DNA of 6,744 nt, taken from Clostridiaceae bacterium (GTDB taxonomy: Bacteria; Bacillota; Clostridia; Saccharofermentanales; UBA5734). The position numbers were made by a program, and so were the translations under genes. The stretch's first letter is position 1. Every line of letters starts with the position of its first letter. Below the pieces are notes generated by a model, which was not told the DNA's origin, searched no databases, and was given only the letters and a program-made list of their open reading frames with translations. Where the stretch lies: positions 1 to 6,744 of the forward strand of contig JAAZFW010000003.1 of NCBI GenBank assembly GCA_012511525.1, written 5' to 3'. Positions 6,548-6,744 of this stretch are shown here, in pieces.

Positions 6548-6744
6548 TTAAGGGTCGTCCTTCTCGCGAACACTGACCGTCACGGTTGCCGGCGAACGAT
6601 TCTCGGTGCGGATGTAATGGAATCCGCCGGTATCGACCTGGACCGCCAAACGGATCAGGCCGACAGAGTCGACCTGGGAAAAGTCGAGGTAGGCGCGGAC
6701 ATCGCTGTCTGTCAGGTTGCTGATCGCCTTGCGCCGCCCCAGCA
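6548..6744 (-). CDS. cdaR: CdaR (YbbR-domain protein), C-terminal part; starts beyond the right edge
   Basis: The last 64 codons are visible, ending in TAA (6550..6548). The peptide includes the linker LGRRKAISNLTDSDVRAYLD, then FSQVDSVGLIRLAVQVD and SPATVTVSVREKDDP, the alternating-strand pattern of a YbbR repeat in which a short helix/turn precedes a DVxAYLD strand and the repeat closes with an xVTVxV strand. YbbR proteins of this type (CdaR) are membrane-anchored extracytoplasmic regulators of the diadenylate cyclase CdaA. The assignment is reinforced by position: cdaR directly upstream of glmM on the same strand is the conserved Firmicute arrangement, with cdaA expected further upstream, outside the window. 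The gap to glmM is 122 bp and contains the glmM promoter. The N-terminal anchor and the earlier YbbR repeats cannot be seen. Confidence 0.85.
   Translation of the reverse strand, partial: LGRRKAISNLTDSDVRAYLDFSQVDSVGLIRLAVQVDTGGFHYIRTENRSPATVTVSVREKDDP

Noticed and set aside
1..6744. CRISPR array, tRNA or rRNA gene, or defence system
   Set aside because: I found no regularly spaced repeats longer than about 10 bases, no tRNA-like T-arm and acceptor pattern, no rRNA-like sequence and no defence-associated domain.

Overview
The window suggests a low-to-moderately GC-rich member of the Bacillota, probably a clostridial-type anaerobe. The evidence is the tail of a cdaR (YbbR-domain) gene followed by glmM and glmS, strong AGGAGG ribosome binding sites, a near-consensus SigA-type promoter, and a DUF2089/SHOCT-like gene pair of the kind found in Firmicutes. 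Coding regions are clearly GC-rich, whereas the two promoter regions (about 960-1070 and 6455-6550) are strikingly AT-rich. Genus and species cannot be read from the sequence.

Layout. (1) Positions 1-931, minus strand: a small operon of a zinc-ribbon/HTH DUF2089 protein, a SHOCT-like protein overlapping it by one base, and then a downstream reading frame that leaves the window. That last frame is preceded by a perfect Shine-Dalgarno sequence which positions the ribosome on ATG-TAA, a start codon followed at once by a stop. (2) Positions 932-1201: a divergent, AT-rich control region. The leftward promoter is TTGACA, 17 bp, TATACT, overlapped by three spaced copies of ATATTGA; a weaker rightward promoter lies near 1124-1152. 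(3) Positions 1202-3212, plus strand: an aldo/keto reductase and a DEAD-box RNA helicase, 28 bp apart and probably cotranscribed. (4) Positions 3220-6744, minus strand: the 3' end of cdaR, then glmM with its own extended -10 promoter, then glmS 17 bp later. The glmS stop faces the helicase stop with 7 bp between them and no visible terminator.

How the genes fit together. CdaR, GlmM and GlmS belong to the known link between c-di-AMP signalling and amino-sugar supply for the cell wall: GlmS makes glucosamine-6-phosphate, GlmM converts it to glucosamine-1-phosphate for UDP-GlcNAc, and CdaR (with GlmM in studied Firmicutes) modulates the membrane diadenylate cyclase CdaA, whose gene would be expected just outside the right edge. 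No glmS ribozyme can fit in the glmM-glmS gap or in the short glmM leader. The left-hand DUF2089/SHOCT operon is the least understood part: its two proteins share a C-/N-terminal helical module, and its promoter carries what look like operator repeats. It may be a small autoregulated switch, possibly related to envelope stress, but this is inference.
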